In this document: in pieces, positions 15,951-25,207 of the stretch
Numbering within the stretch: the stretch's first letter is position 1
How the letters are laid out: every line of letters starts with the position of its first letter
From: Bacteroidota bacterium
GTDB lineage: Bacteria > Bacteroidota > Bacteroidia > B-17B0 > Aurantibacillaceae
Direction: 5' to 3'
NCBI GenBank assembly: GCA_947450025.1
Contig: CANFTW010000005.1
Location: forward strand, 62,001 to 126,000
DNA: 64,000 bases
Notes under the pieces: generated by a model
What the model was told of the DNA's origin: nothing
Databases searched by the model: none
The model's input: only the letters and a program-made list of their open reading frames with translations
Position numbers and translations under genes: made by a program

Positions 15951-18440
15951 TTACAATACTGTAATATGTCCAACAAATTCTTTATCGCGGCGCTTAAAAT
16001 CTTTTAGTTTAATTTTATATACATAAACGCCTTGAGGAGCAACAGGGCCTCCCTTTACAGCCCCGTCCCAACCTTTGTAAACATCATTTGTTTTGAATAT
16101 CAAATTCCCCCATCGGTCATAAATACTCATTTCAAAATTATCTGATAAAAAGCCCATTCCTTGAACATTAAATACATCATTTTTTCCTTCAATATTTGAA
16201 GGGCTGAATGCATTTGGTATATATAATGCAAAATCATCTTCTACATCTACTATTTTAGTAATACTATCTCTACAGCCATATACATTCGTGACTTGTAATG
16301 TAACTGGATAGGTTCCCACATTATTATACAAATGAAAAGGATTTTGCCCATTAGAGGTATCCTGACTATATCCTATGGAATAATCACCAAAATTCCAACT
16401 CCAACTTTGCATAGGCAATCCAACAGTTGATTCATCATAAAAACCAACATCATTAACCAATATCGTAGGATTTCCTGGATTCCAACTGAAATCTGCAAAA
16501 GGCTTAGGATCAACAATTATAAATGAATTTTGGCTAATAGAATCCACGCAACCATTAATATCTATAACTGTTAACGACGCATTATAAACTCCGTGCACTG
16601 GAAAGCAAAATGGATTTTGGTTACAACTCATAGCGCTTGTATTATTAGAGAATTTCCAAATACAATTTGTTGAAGCTGGAACACTAGAACTAATTAAATC
16701 CGTACAAAAAGGTTCACAACCTCTGGAATTACTTGTTGACATCGTTATTTGAGGTAAGGAATTTACTGTTGCTAGAACAGTTACCGTAGCTGGAAGAGTT
16801 ACCGGACAATTTACGTCAGTTAATGTTAAAGTATAAGTTGTGGTAACACTCCCTGAAGCTAATGTTGAAGGAGAATTAGGTGAGGTTAAACCTGTAGTTG
16901 GAGACCAAGAGTAGTTATAACTGCTTGTTCCTCCTAGTCCATTCGAATTTAAAATACCTGACTTTCCTTCACAAAAAACAATTGGTGTTGGGGATGTAGC
17001 AAAACTTAATGGATTATAAACAGTTACGCCTACTGTGCCAGTATTTAAACAAGATCCAACGGTCACTGACAAGGAATATACACCTTGATTTATCAATGTC
17101 ATATTATTAATACTAGGGTTTTGAAGCGATGATGTAAAAGAATTTGGTCCAGCCCACGCATAAGAGGTGCCTCCTGAAGGTCCGCTTAAATTTAATGTTC
17201 CGTTGCTGCAAACAGTAGGTATAGCAGGTAAGACAACTGATATAGCAGGAATAACAGTCACACTAATTGTATTAATTGATAAACAAGGAACACCCATAGT
17301 TGTTAAAGTATAAATTCCTGATGCAGTAGCCATTGGGATGACAGGGTTTTGACTAGTAGAACTATACCCTCCTGGACCAGTCCAAGTATAAGAGGTTGCA
17401 CCACTTGTAGCGGTTAAACTTAATGTAGCCCCAGCACATAATGGTCCATTTGAACTTAGTGTTGGCGAGAACGCCGAACCTAAAGACACATTAACAGTAG
17501 TTGTTCCTATACATCCTGAAGCATTAGTTACTGAAACAGAATAAACACCAGCTAATGCGGAAGTTATATTAGCTACTGATGGTGATTGAATTGAAGATGA
17601 AAATCCTCCAGGGCCACTCCAAGTATATGATGTGCTTGCAGATGTTGATAAATTTAACGTAGCACCTGGACAAAGTGGTGAGTTTGATGAAGTAGTAGGA
17701 GTTGAAGATGCTAAAATAGTAACAGTTCCAGAGTTAACAACCGTTGTAGCGGTTCCTGTAGCTGGATTAGTACCAGAAATAGAGACTGAATAGATAGTTG
17801 TGGATCCTGGACTAACTGAAACGCTTGGAGTTGTTGCGCCTCCTGGTGTCCATAAATAAGTGGGATTGATAATATTAGAATTTGCAGTTAAAATTGCAGG
17901 AGCTCCTGCACAAACAGATTGACTTGTAACGCCAGAAGATAATAATCCACAATTAGTTGCTCCAGTTCCAGATGATTGACTAAACGTAATATTTTGAACC
18001 TGATTAGAAAAATTAGTTAAAAGTAAGGTGTAATACTGTCCAACAGTGGCATTATTAATTGTACAAGTCTCTGTGGCGCTGGCTGAATAGCTACAATCTA
18101 CAGTATTTCCTGCATTTAAATTGTTACAATTACCTGTTGGAGATGTAAAAGGCCCCCAACATATAAAATCCACATCGCTACCACCTGTTCCTGCAATCCC
18201 AATTATAATTGGGCCAGTTTGAGAAACTTGAAAATAATACCAAGCCGGATTTGGTTGAGAAAACAAACATCCATAATCTGGTCCCGCCGCCGCACTTCCA
18301 TTATTAACACCAGCAGGAAATGAAACTGCTCCTTGATTAGCACAAAATGGAGCAGAACTACCACAATTAGTTTGTGCATCAATTGAATAAAAAAAACAAA
18401 AGTGTAGAACTAAAATTAATAAAAATCTCATTTTTTTCAT
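15951..18440 (-). CDS. Secreted Ig-like/PKD adhesin with T9SS type B sorting domain
   Basis: 829 residues. The signal peptide ends at DAQ (residues 21-23). The N-terminal ~150 residues (SAPFCANQGAVSFPAG, AWYYFQVSQTG, GSDVDFICWGPF) form a jelly-roll-like module frequent in Bacteroidota adhesins. Several Ig-like repeats of ~80 residues follow, each with LCPGATLNLS...SYTWSGPGGFSS...GVYSVSVT. Then two PKD-like modules (SWSWNFGDYS) and a C-terminal type B sorting domain (YIPNAFSPSNIEGKNDVFNVQG, YDRWGNLIFK, GWDGAVKGG, PQGVYVYKIKL). It is a probable surface-exposed or released adhesive protein. Confidence 0.9.
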   Translation of the reverse strand: MKKMRFLLILVLHFCFFYSIDAQTNCGSSAPFCANQGAVSFPAGVNNGSAAAGPDYGCLFSQPNPAWYYFQVSQTGPIIIGIAGTGGSDVDFICWGPFTSPTGNCNNLNAGNTVDCSYSASATETCTINNATVGQYYTLLLTNFSNQVQNITFSQSSGTGATNCGLLSSGVTSQSVCAGAPAILTANSNIINPTYLWTPGGATTPSVSVSPGSTTIYSVSISGTNPATGTATTVVNSGTVTILASSTPTTSSNSPLCPGATLNLSTSASTSYTWSGPGGFSSSIQSPSVANITSALAGVYSVSVTNASGCIGTTTVNVSLGSAFSPTLSSNGPLCAGATLSLTATSGATSYTWTGPGGYSSTSQNPVIPMATASGIYTLTTMGVPCLSINTISVTVIPAISVVLPAIPTVCSNGTLNLSGPSGGTSYAWAGPNSFTSSLQNPSINNMTLINQGVYSLSVTVGSCLNTGTVGVTVYNPLSFATSPTPIVFCEGKSGILNSNGLGGTSSYNYSWSPTTGLTSPNSPSTLASGSVTTTYTLTLTDVNCPVTLPATVTVLATVNSLPQITMSTSNSRGCEPFCTDLISSSVPASTNCIWKFSNNTSAMSCNQNPFCFPVHGVYNASLTVIDINGCVDSISQNSFIIVDPKPFADFSWNPGNPTILVNDVGFYDESTVGLPMQSWSWNFGDYSIGYSQDTSNGQNPFHLYNNVGTYPVTLQVTNVYGCRDSITKIVDVEDDFALYIPNAFSPSNIEGKNDVFNVQGMGFLSDNFEMSIYDRWGNLIFKTNDVYKGWDGAVKGGPVAPQGVYVYKIKLKDFKRRDKEFVGHITVL

Positions 18441-18628
18441 AAAAATTATCGATTACTAAAAATCAATTAACAACTGAGAGGGGGGTATTACAATATGCAA
18501 GTTAATTATTCTTAAGTAATTAACACTATAATTTAATCAGTTTAATGGCAATATCACTAGTTAAAAGGTCTACTTTAATAATTAACCTCCATTTTATTCA
18601 ATAAACAATGAAGTTTTAGCTTTTATTA

Positions 18629-19393
18629 CTAAAACAGATATCGAACTTCTTTAATATCAAATTCTGTTAAGGATAAATCTTCTAGCTCTAAGACTAATTT
18701 ACCGTTTTTTGAAACATTGATGGTTTTTGCAGTAAATCTTAAATTATTAATATCTTCAAAGTCCATTTTAATTCCCATTCCAAATACATTTTTCAAATAG
18801 AAATTGTCTATCAATTCATAATTACGTTCCCTTAATTTCAAATACCATTTTTCTATCTTAGAGAATAATAACTTCATCACATAATCACGGTCTAAATCTA
18901 AATTTAACAACTGTTTTAATGACGTAACCTCCCTATCTATGCCAATAAAATTGACTTGATTGACATTTAAGCCAATGCCTATAACAGAATGTTGTATAAA
19001 ATTGCTAGTGAAATTATTTTCAATTAAAATCCCTGCTATTTTGCTTTGATTTACCAATATGTCATTTGGCCATTTAATTTTAATGTCATATTGACTATTA
19101 ACTAAAATATCAGTCAATAAGTCATAAACAGCTAAAGCGCTTACTTTACTCAAATAAAACGATTGTTGAAGTGAAAGAAAATGTGGTTTTATAATAACCG
19201 ATAAAGTAATGTTTTCCCCAATTTTACTAGTCCATGCAGAGCCTCTTTGACCTTTTCCCTGAGTTTGATAATCAGTATAAACAACCGTCCCCTCAATCGC
19301 ATTAACATTCCTTAACAAGTTCATGGCATAAGTATTGGTACTTTCTACCTCGTGTAAAAAAAGTAAGTTCTTTCCAATAAACAATGTTTCCAT
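18629..19393 (-). CDS. birA: Biotin--[acetyl-CoA-carboxylase] ligase
   Basis: 254 residues. It activates biotin with ATP and attaches it to the biotin carrier of acetyl-CoA carboxylase. The ligase domain shows EVESTNTYA, the adenylate-binding loop GKGQRG (46-51), KWPNDIL (from 107) and KIAGILIEN, plus a small C-terminal beta domain. It lacks the N-terminal helix-turn-helix of the E. coli repressor form, so it is a monofunctional ligase. The start ATG at 19393 faces rsfS across a 79-base divergent promoter region. Confidence 0.95.
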   Translation of the reverse strand: METLFIGKNLLFLHEVESTNTYAMNLLRNVNAIEGTVVYTDYQTQGKGQRGSAWTSKIGENITLSVIIKPHFLSLQQSFYLSKVSALAVYDLLTDILVNSQYDIKIKWPNDILVNQSKIAGILIENNFTSNFIQHSVIGIGLNVNQVNFIGIDREVTSLKQLLNLDLDRDYVMKLLFSKIEKWYLKLRERNYELIDNFYLKNVFGMGIKMDFEDINNLRFTAKTINVSKNGKLVLELEDLSLTEFDIKEVRYLF

Positions 19394-19407
19394 TTAGGCA
19401 AAAAGAT

Positions 19408-19415
19408 TAAATTTG
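19408..19415 (+). promoter_or_regulatory. Possible -7 box (TAAATTTG) of rsfS-ftsH
   Basis: TAAATTTG on the plus strand in the birA/rsfS divergent gap, 57 bases before the rsfS ATG. The -33 half is not clear. Confidence 0.35.
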
Positions 19416-19430
19416 TTGCTTATAGCAAAA

Positions 19431-19464
19431 CAAAAGTAAAAAACGGAATAGTATTAGCAACAAA
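19431..19464 (-). promoter_or_regulatory. Promoter of birA
   Basis: On the minus strand TTTG (19461-19464), a 22-base spacer and TACTTTTG (19431-19438) match both halves of the Bacteroidota promoter, 37 bases before the birA ATG. Confidence 0.5.
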
Positions 19465-19472
19465 AAATATAT

Positions 19473-20015
19473 ATGGCAAAAATACCAGTAAAAAAAGTAG
19501 CAACTAAAAAAGCAGTAAGTAAGAAAGCTGCTGTAAAAAAAGTAGTAAAAAAACCTTTAACAGAAAAGGAAGAACTACAAAAGGAAGCTAATAGAATTGC
19601 TAATACAGAAAATAAAAAGAAAGTTTCTAGTGGCGCTAAACGCCCTAAAAAAATTGCTACAAAGGCCCAAACAACTAGTTTACTAGATGCCATTGTAGAA
19701 GGCATGAAAGAAAAAAAAGCTAAAAATATTACGATTATTAATTTAATTGGATTAGAAAATAGAGTAGCAGATTATTTTATAATTTGTGATGCAGATAGCT
19801 CTACGCATGTTAATGCTATTGCTGATACTTTAGAAGAATCTGTTATTAAAAACACTGGCGAAAAACCTTACCATAGTGAAGGGCATCAAAATGCAGAATG
19901 GATTTTGATTGATTATGTGAATATTGTAGCTCATGTATTTATGAGAGAAACTAGAGAGTTCTATAATATTGAAGGATTATGGGCAGATGGAGAAGTGACA
20001 AGAATTGAAGATTAA
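19473..20015 (+). CDS. rsfS: Ribosomal silencing factor RsfS with lysine-rich N-terminal tail
   Basis: 180 residues. The RsfS/Iojap domain occupies about residues 67-180 (LLDAIVEGMKEKKAKNITIINL, NRVADYFIICDADSSTHV, EWILIDYVNIVAHVF, FYNIEGLWADGE). It binds ribosomal protein uL14 and blocks subunit joining when nutrients are short. The first 66 residues are an unusual extension dominated by Lys, Ala and Val (KKVATKKAVSKKAAVKKVV), resembling histone H1 tails. There is no Met near residue 65 that would restore the usual short form, so the tail is probably real. ftsH follows 35 bases later. Confidence 0.92.
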   Translation: MAKIPVKKVATKKAVSKKAAVKKVVKKPLTEKEELQKEANRIANTENKKKVSSGAKRPKKIATKAQTTSLLDAIVEGMKEKKAKNITIINLIGLENRVADYFIICDADSSTHVNAIADTLEESVIKNTGEKPYHSEGHQNAEWILIDYVNIVAHVFMRETREFYNIEGLWADGEVTRIED

Positions 20016-20050
20016 TAAAGAAAAGAAATAATACGATATATAGTTTTATT

Positions 20051-22204
20051 ATGAGCGACGAACAACAAGATAATATTCCGAAAAATCCAAAGCCAACATC
20101 TCCTCCTTCATCTGAAGATGAAAGAAAAAAGCAATTTGAGAAAATGAAAGATCGATTTGGAAAAAAAACACCTAATCCTTTTGGAGGATCTGGTAATAGT
20201 GGTGGAAACGGAGGAAATAGTTTTTACTGGATTTACGGTTTAGTCATCGTTGGTCTTTTAGGATTTGTATTTTTTGGGCAAGACTTTGAAGGTAGAGTTT
20301 ATGATGTAGATCAAACACGTTTTGAGCAAAACATGTTAGCTAAAGGTGATGTGAGAGCTATTGTGATTGTTAATGAAAAAGTCGCAGAAATAACCATTAA
20401 CCAAGATAGTTTAAAACTACCTCGTTATTTTGAACCTGATAAAAGTGGAAAATTAGTACAACTATTTCCTAATCCTAAAAATTCTCCTGGTCCACATTTC
20501 AAATTATCGATTGCAGACAAAAAAGACTTCATTGAACAAGTAAGAAGAATTCAGGAAACAGCCAGTATTCCATTAAACTTCAGAGTATCGCCTACACGCG
20601 AAGATAGAACAGAATGGAGTGATCATTTAGGTTGGATGTTGCCAATTGCAATTATGGTGGTTCTATGGATAGTGATGATGCGAAGAATGGGCGGCGGCGG
20701 AAGCGGCGGCGCAGGACAAATATTTAATATTGGAAAATCAAAAGCTGTTTTATTTGATAAAGATTCTAATGTTAATGTAACTTTTAATGACGTTGCAGGC
20801 TTAGATGGTGCTAAAGTAGAAATCATGGAAATTGTTGATTTCTTGAAAAATCCAAAAAAATATACTGATTTAGGAGCAAAAATACCTAAAGGCGCTTTAT
20901 TAGTAGGTCCTCCAGGCACTGGTAAAACCCTTCTTGCAAAAGCAGTTGCTGGCGAAGCAAAAGTACCATTTTTCTCATTATCTGGTTCTGATTTTGTGGA
21001 GATGTTTGTTGGTGTTGGCGCATCTCGAGTTCGTGATTTATTTAAACAAGCCAAAGAAAAAGCACCTTGTATTATTTTCATTGATGAAATTGATGCAATT
21101 GGTAGAGCTCGTGGAAAAAATGCTGCTGCTGGAGGAAATGATGAACGCGAAAACACCTTAAATCAGTTGTTAACTGAAATGGATGGATTTGGAACAAATA
21201 GTGGTGTGATTATTTTAGCAGCTACTAACCGTGCCGACATCTTAGATAGAGCCTTAATGCGCGCTGGTCGTTTTGATAGACAAATTTATGTAGATATGCC
21301 AGATGTTGTTGAACGTCAGGAAATTTTTAAAGTTCACTTAAAGAAAATAAAAATTGATGCAACCGTTGATGTCGAATTTTTAGCAAAACAAACCCCTGGT
21401 TTCAGTGGTGCAGATATTGCTAACATTTGTAACGAGGCTGCATTAATTGCCGCTAGAGCAAATAAAAAACAAGTAACTAAACAAGATTTTTTAGATGCTG
21501 TTGATAGAATTATTGCAGGTTTAGAAAAGAAAAATAAAATCATCACTCCTGCTGAGAAACGCGTGATTGCTTTTCACGAAGCAGGACATGCTACAGTAAG
21601 TTGGATGTGTGAGTTTGCCTCGCCATTAATTAAAGTAACTATAGTGCCTCGCGGACGTTCGTTAGGAGCTGCCTGGTACTTGCCAGAAGAAAGACAAATT
21701 ACTACAACAGAACAAATTGTAGATGAAATGTGTGCTACTTTAGGTGGACGAGCAGCAGAAGAAATTATTTTCGGAAAAATTTCAACTGGAGCTTTAAGTG
21801 ATTTAGAAAAAATTACTCGTCAAGCTTATGCAAGTATTGTGTATTATGGTTTAAATGATAAAATCGGTAACGTAAGTTATTACGATAGTTCAGGGCAAAG
21901 CGAATACAGTTTTAATAAACCATATAGTGAAAATACAGCGAAAATAATTGACGAAGAAGTTAAAAAGATGATTGATATTGCATACGCAAGAACTAAAACC
22001 ATCTTATTAGCTAATAAAGAAAAATTAACTCAACTAGCTGAAAAATTATTAGAACAAGAAGTTATTTTTAAAGAAGATTTAGAAGCTATTTTCGGTAAAC
22101 GTCCATTTGCAAAAGACATTGCTGAGGAAGCTGAAGAAAAAGAAAAAGAAAAAGAATTAAAAGCAGGAACAGACTCACAAAACGATCAGCCTGCAGTGTC
22201 ATAG
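20051..22204 (+). CDS. ftsH: ATP-dependent zinc metalloprotease FtsH
   Basis: 717 residues. A membrane-bound AAA+ protease that degrades misfolded membrane proteins and regulatory substrates. An N-terminal cytoplasmic segment of ~55 residues (Pro, Lys, Gly-rich) precedes TM1 (about 57-75) and a periplasmic domain; TM2 lies near 197-214. The AAA module has Walker A GPPGTGKT (286-293), Walker [10 protein letters not shown] and the SRH region ([18 protein letters not shown]). The protease has HEAGH at 509-513, with the downstream Asp of the zinc site in ALSDLEKIT. The C-terminus is Glu/Lys-rich. Second gene of the rsfS-ftsH unit, closed by a terminator. Confidence 0.98.
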   Translation: MSDEQQDNIPKNPKPTSPPSSEDERKKQFEKMKDRFGKKTPNPFGGSGNSGGNGGNSFYWIYGLVIVGLLGFVFFGQDFEGRVYDVDQTRFEQNMLAKGDVRAIVIVNEKVAEITINQDSLKLPRYFEPDKSGKLVQLFPNPKNSPGPHFKLSIADKKDFIEQVRRIQETASIPLNFRVSPTREDRTEWSDHLGWMLPIAIMVVLWIVMMRRMGGGGSGGAGQIFNIGKSKAVLFDKDSNVNVTFNDVAGLDGAKVEIMEIVDFLKNPKKYTDLGAKIPKGALLVGPPGTGKTLLAKAVAGEAKVPFFSLSGSDFVEMFVGVGASRVRDLFKQAKEKAPCIIFIDEIDAIGRARGKNAAAGGNDERENTLNQLLTEMDGFGTNSGVIILAATNRADILDRALMRAGRFDRQIYVDMPDVVERQEIFKVHLKKIKIDATVDVEFLAKQTPGFSGADIANICNEAALIAARANKKQVTKQDFLDAVDRIIAGLEKKNKIITPAEKRVIAFHEAGHATVSWMCEFASPLIKVTIVPRGRSLGAAWYLPEERQITTTEQIVDEMCATLGGRAAEEIIFGKISTGALSDLEKITRQAYASIVYYGLNDKIGNVSYYDSSGQSEYSFNKPYSENTAKIIDEEVKKMIDIAYARTKTILLANKEKLTQLAEKLLEQEVIFKEDLEAIFGKRPFAKDIAEEAEEKEKEKELKAGTDSQNDQPAVS

Positions 22205-22228
22205 TTAAAAAACTGATCTTATAATCTT

Positions 22229-22258
22229 AAAAAATCCCTCAAAAATGAGGGATTTTTT
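22229..22258 (+). terminator. Intrinsic terminator after ftsH
   Basis: AAATCCCTCA pairs with TGAGGGATTT around AAAA, followed by a T run. Confidence 0.88.
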
Positions 22259-22309
22259 ATATACTAAGCAATTATTTTTCTTTGTATCTTCGTTAAACAA
22301 ATAATAAAA

Positions 22310-23323
22310 ATGAAAAAACTAATTACATTAATACTTGTATCTAGTATTACTTTTTCTTGTAAGAAAAAAACAGAAGATGAACCTTCTCCAGTAACACCTT
22401 CCACAACAGGAACTATAGAAAATGTATATCCTGATACCGTTTGGACGCCAACCGGTTCTGGGCCAAGGCTTATTTTTAAATTTAAATTCGACTCTACTCA
22501 AGTACGATTAGATAATTTTGGTAATCCAGCTCTAACTATACCTTCTGGACATGGAGCATACTCACCTAAATTTAATCAAATGGCAGCCCATTACATTGAG
22601 TTAGCGCCAAGTGACTTTACAGCATTAGGTTCAGGAAGCGTACTTTATCATGCCCCAGAAACAGCTGTTGGAGGAACAACCGCTATACAATTCAGTAAAT
22701 CAATTGTCGTTAGAGAAAACACCATATTTTTCTCAACACCATTAAACCAACTAACAGCAGGCTCTTATAAGTGGTTAAGATTATCATTGTCATATCAAAA
22801 TTATGATATACCATATAAAGCAAACGCACTTCCCGGAAATCATATTGGAACAGGTACAATTGCCTCTTTTGTAGGATATAAAACCTACGTTACGAAATAT
22901 AAAATTAAAGATAAAGATTACATTCCTTCATCATCAGTTGGCGGTCCAAATGTAAATCACCCACAGGGTTATTGGGGCTTTGAAACCTATATACCTGGTT
23001 ATACTGTTAATAATGGATATTGGACTGCTGATGGCCAAGCACCTGCAGGATCAACAACAGTTGTTAATCCAAATTTTGCTAACTCTCCGATTCCCGCTGG
23101 TAGTTGCGTTGTAACAGCGCAATTTACAGATGCCGCAAGTGTTAACCAACCACTAACAATTACAGGAAGTGAAACTCAAGATATTATTGTAACCGTTTTC
23201 TTATCAACCAATAAGAGTTTTGAATGGATTGAAGTTGGAACACCTGATGGCTATTACCAACCTGAGATTGGAGAAATACCTGTCGATATGGGAATTAGAG
23301 GAATTATTCCTAAAGTTCAATAA
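22310..23323 (+). CDS. Predicted lipoprotein of unknown function
   Basis: 337 residues. The N-terminus MKKLITLILVSSITFSC is a lipoprotein signal with C17 as lipidation site, followed by KKK and an acidic/Pro linker. The rest is beta-rich with no motif I recognise. It contains GPRLIFKFKFDSTQVRLDN near the start, YIELAPSDF, and a C-terminal FEWIEVGTPDGYYQPEIGE segment. FKFKFDSTQ and the later 'TVFLSTNKSFEW' recur in Bacteroidota lipoproteins that I cannot assign to a named family. The gene stands alone, with an A-rich leader and no clear -7 box. Confidence 0.75.
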   Translation: MKKLITLILVSSITFSCKKKTEDEPSPVTPSTTGTIENVYPDTVWTPTGSGPRLIFKFKFDSTQVRLDNFGNPALTIPSGHGAYSPKFNQMAAHYIELAPSDFTALGSGSVLYHAPETAVGGTTAIQFSKSIVVRENTIFFSTPLNQLTAGSYKWLRLSLSYQNYDIPYKANALPGNHIGTGTIASFVGYKTYVTKYKIKDKDYIPSSSVGGPNVNHPQGYWGFETYIPGYTVNNGYWTADGQAPAGSTTVVNPNFANSPIPAGSCVVTAQFTDAASVNQPLTITGSETQDIIVTVFLSTNKSFEWIEVGTPDGYYQPEIGEIPVDMGIRGIIPKVQ

Positions 23324-23436
23324 TTAAAAGGCAACAATAAATGAAACTGATTAATTTATTCTTTATTTTTACCTTAGAAATAAATAAAACAGATTAGTCT
23401 TACAAATAAAAACAATTAAAAAACAAAAAATCTAAT

Positions 23437-23853
23437 ATGAAAAATGCAATTTTATTGGCAGTATGTTTATTATCTATGACAACTGTAATTAATGCTCAAG
23501 AAGGGCAAAAACACAAAAGCACAGAAAAAACTTCGAAAGAAAAATTAACTGCAGAACAACGTGCGAAAAAACAAGTTGAAACTTTAAACACAGAAGTAGC
23601 GCTTACTGATGATCAAAAAACAAAAATTTATAATTTAGCTTTAACTAAAGTTAAAAAAGTAGATGAAATCAGAGCTAAATACAAAGGGCAACCTGAAAAC
23701 AAAGATGCTTCTGAACGCGAAATTTTAACTGTAAAACAAGAATTTCGTAAAAATGTAAATGCACTATTAACTCCTGAACAAGCAGAAAAAGCAAAAGCAA
23801 AACATAAAGAAATGAAAGCTGCTGGTAAAGCTAGTTCTTTAGATCACGATTAA
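23437..23853 (+). CDS. Small exported Spy/LTxxQ-like helical protein
   Basis: 138 residues with a signal peptide (VINAQ, residues 17-21). The mature chain is strongly charged and helical. It has EKLTAEQRAKKQVETLN, LTDDQKTKIYNLAL and a late LLTPEQAEKAKAKHKE, i.e. two or three LTxxQ-type motifs as in Spy/CpxP-like periplasmic chaperones and the related small Bacteroidota proteins. A chaperone or envelope-stress role is inference from this motif; no binding data can be read. It is followed by a perfect terminator and preceded by an AT-rich gap. Confidence 0.7.
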   Translation: MKNAILLAVCLLSMTTVINAQEGQKHKSTEKTSKEKLTAEQRAKKQVETLNTEVALTDDQKTKIYNLALTKVKKVDEIRAKYKGQPENKDASEREILTVKQEFRKNVNALLTPEQAEKAKAKHKEMKAAGKASSLDHD

Positions 23854-23867
23854 ATATAAAATACTAT

Positions 23868-23903
23868 TAAACAAAAAAGGTTCGCAAATGCGAACCTTTT
23901 TTG
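23868..23903. terminator. Bidirectional terminator between the LTxxQ protein and DUF2795
   Basis: AAAAAAGGTTCGCA pairs with TGCGAACCTTTTTT, so both convergent genes have a stem plus T run. Confidence 0.88.
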
Positions 23904-23904
23904 T

Positions 23905-24126
23905 TTAATATTCATCTTCATTGAAAAAGAAATCATCTTTAGTTGGGTAATCAGGCCAAATTTCTTCAATGGTTTCGTAAGCCTCACCTTCGTCTTCCAT
24001 TTCTTGTAAATTTTCTATTACTTCCATTGGCGCACCAGAACGAATAGCAAAATCAATTAATTCATCCTTAGTTGCCGGCCAAGGCGCATCTTCTAACCAC
24101 GATGCTAATTCTAATGTCCAATACAT
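23905..24126 (-). CDS. DUF2795 family small acidic protein
   Basis: 73 residues, MYWTLELASWLEDAPWPATK at the start, then ELIDFAIRSGAP, VIENLQEMEDEGE, IEEIWPDYP and an acidic FNEDEY tail. This is the highly conserved DUF2795 protein found across Bacteroidota. It is cytoplasmic by sequence (no signal). Its function is not established. The fixed length and near-invariant sequence suggest a core role, perhaps in binding a partner or nucleic acid; this is inference. Confidence 0.9.
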   Translation of the reverse strand: MYWTLELASWLEDAPWPATKDELIDFAIRSGAPMEVIENLQEMEDEGEAYETIEEIWPDYPTKDDFFFNEDEY

Positions 24127-24149
24127 AATTTTATACTTTAATTTTCATG

Positions 24150-24157
24150 CAAAAGTA
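24150..24157 (-). promoter_or_regulatory. Possible -7 box (TACTTTTG) of the DUF2795 gene
   Basis: TACTTTTG on the minus strand, 23 bases before the ATG at 24126. It is the same octamer as the birA -7 box. No -33 partner at the proper distance. Confidence 0.4.
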
Positions 24158-24247
24158 AAAAATTAATTGAATTATACTAATGAATCTTTTAAAAAAGACA
24201 TAAATCTTAATTTCAATATAATACATTGATATACAAATGCTTAATTG

Positions 24248-25102
24248 TTAAATTTTAAAAGATTTTTCAAACAAAGAGGTGTTTTTTCCTTCTAAAACTA
24301 ATTTGTAATCCCCCTTTTTTAAACCCGCTACATTAAAGCTTACATTATAGTCATTATTTTGGGCTAATAGCCATTTACCATAAATTTCAGAAACCTTTTG
24401 TCCTTTTGAATCGATGATATAACAATAAGAATAACAAGTTTCAGTCACATTATAATTAATGCTTGCTTTAAACTTTACTGGCTGATCAGACACATTACCA
24501 ACTGATGAGATCCTTGCTCGTTTTAAGAGTGTATACCATGGCAAAGGCTCCCCTTTTAAATTAGAAACAAACATTCTTAATAATGCTGCAATCGAGTCAT
24601 TATTGCTTGTAATATTCGCCGTTTCCTTTCCATCACTGATTGCCCAAACACTGTATTGTTCTGTATTTGAATCAGTTTTATGTGTATTTAAATATTGTGC
24701 TAGTGATACCAAACTACTATCAGCCATTTTACCTAATGTATAAGGAACACCTGCTTTAGGTCCTGCTTTTGTCACTTCGCAGCAATATCCTTTAACATCA
24801 AACGCTTTGGTTTGTTTTGGGCCAAGAACAAAAATCTCCTCGTGGGCAATTAAAATATCTTGATAATCATTTTTTCCGGCATTTGAATTAAATCTCCATC
24901 CTGCAGGAACATAAATAAACAAGGAATCTTTTAATAAATTAGAGACTATATAATCTAATTCTAAGCCACCTTTACAAATGGCTTTAGCTTTAATGTATTT
25001 TTTATCAAAAGCTGTTTTTAAAGCAATTTTAGTTTTACTGCTCACCATCGTAACGCTAAAAAAGCTAACGATTACTATCAAAACAAATTGTTTTCGTACC
25101 AT
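24248..25102 (-). CDS. Secreted protein of unknown function
   Basis: 284 residues with a signal peptide (residues 1-22, ending MVSS). I do not recognise the family. The N-terminal half is beta-rich (LELDYIVSNLLKDSLFIYVPAGWRF, EEIFVLGPKQTKAFDVKGYCCE), which looks like an Ig-like immunoglobulin or DUF-type sandwich. A helical middle part includes SLAQYLNTHK and AISDGKE. The C-terminal ~80 residues form another beta sandwich (YNVTETCYSYCYIIDSKGQK ... GLKKGDYKLVLEGKN). Cysteine pairs CC and CYSYC could form disulfides. It has its own strand and neighbours that do not suggest a role. Confidence 0.7.
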   Translation of the reverse strand: MVRKQFVLIVIVSFFSVTMVSSKTKIALKTAFDKKYIKAKAICKGGLELDYIVSNLLKDSLFIYVPAGWRFNSNAGKNDYQDILIAHEEIFVLGPKQTKAFDVKGYCCEVTKAGPKAGVPYTLGKMADSSLVSLAQYLNTHKTDSNTEQYSVWAISDGKETANITSNNDSIAALLRMFVSNLKGEPLPWYTLLKRARISSVGNVSDQPVKFKASINYNVTETCYSYCYIIDSKGQKVSEIYGKWLLAQNNDYNVSFNVAGLKKGDYKLVLEGKNTSLFEKSFKI

Positions 25103-25207
25103 GATTTCAGGGGATTTATCAGATATAATGCATAACTTATTTTTAGTGACATTTTTTATTGTAAATCATTTTTAAAATTTATACATTGCTCATAATTAAT
25201 ATACAAC

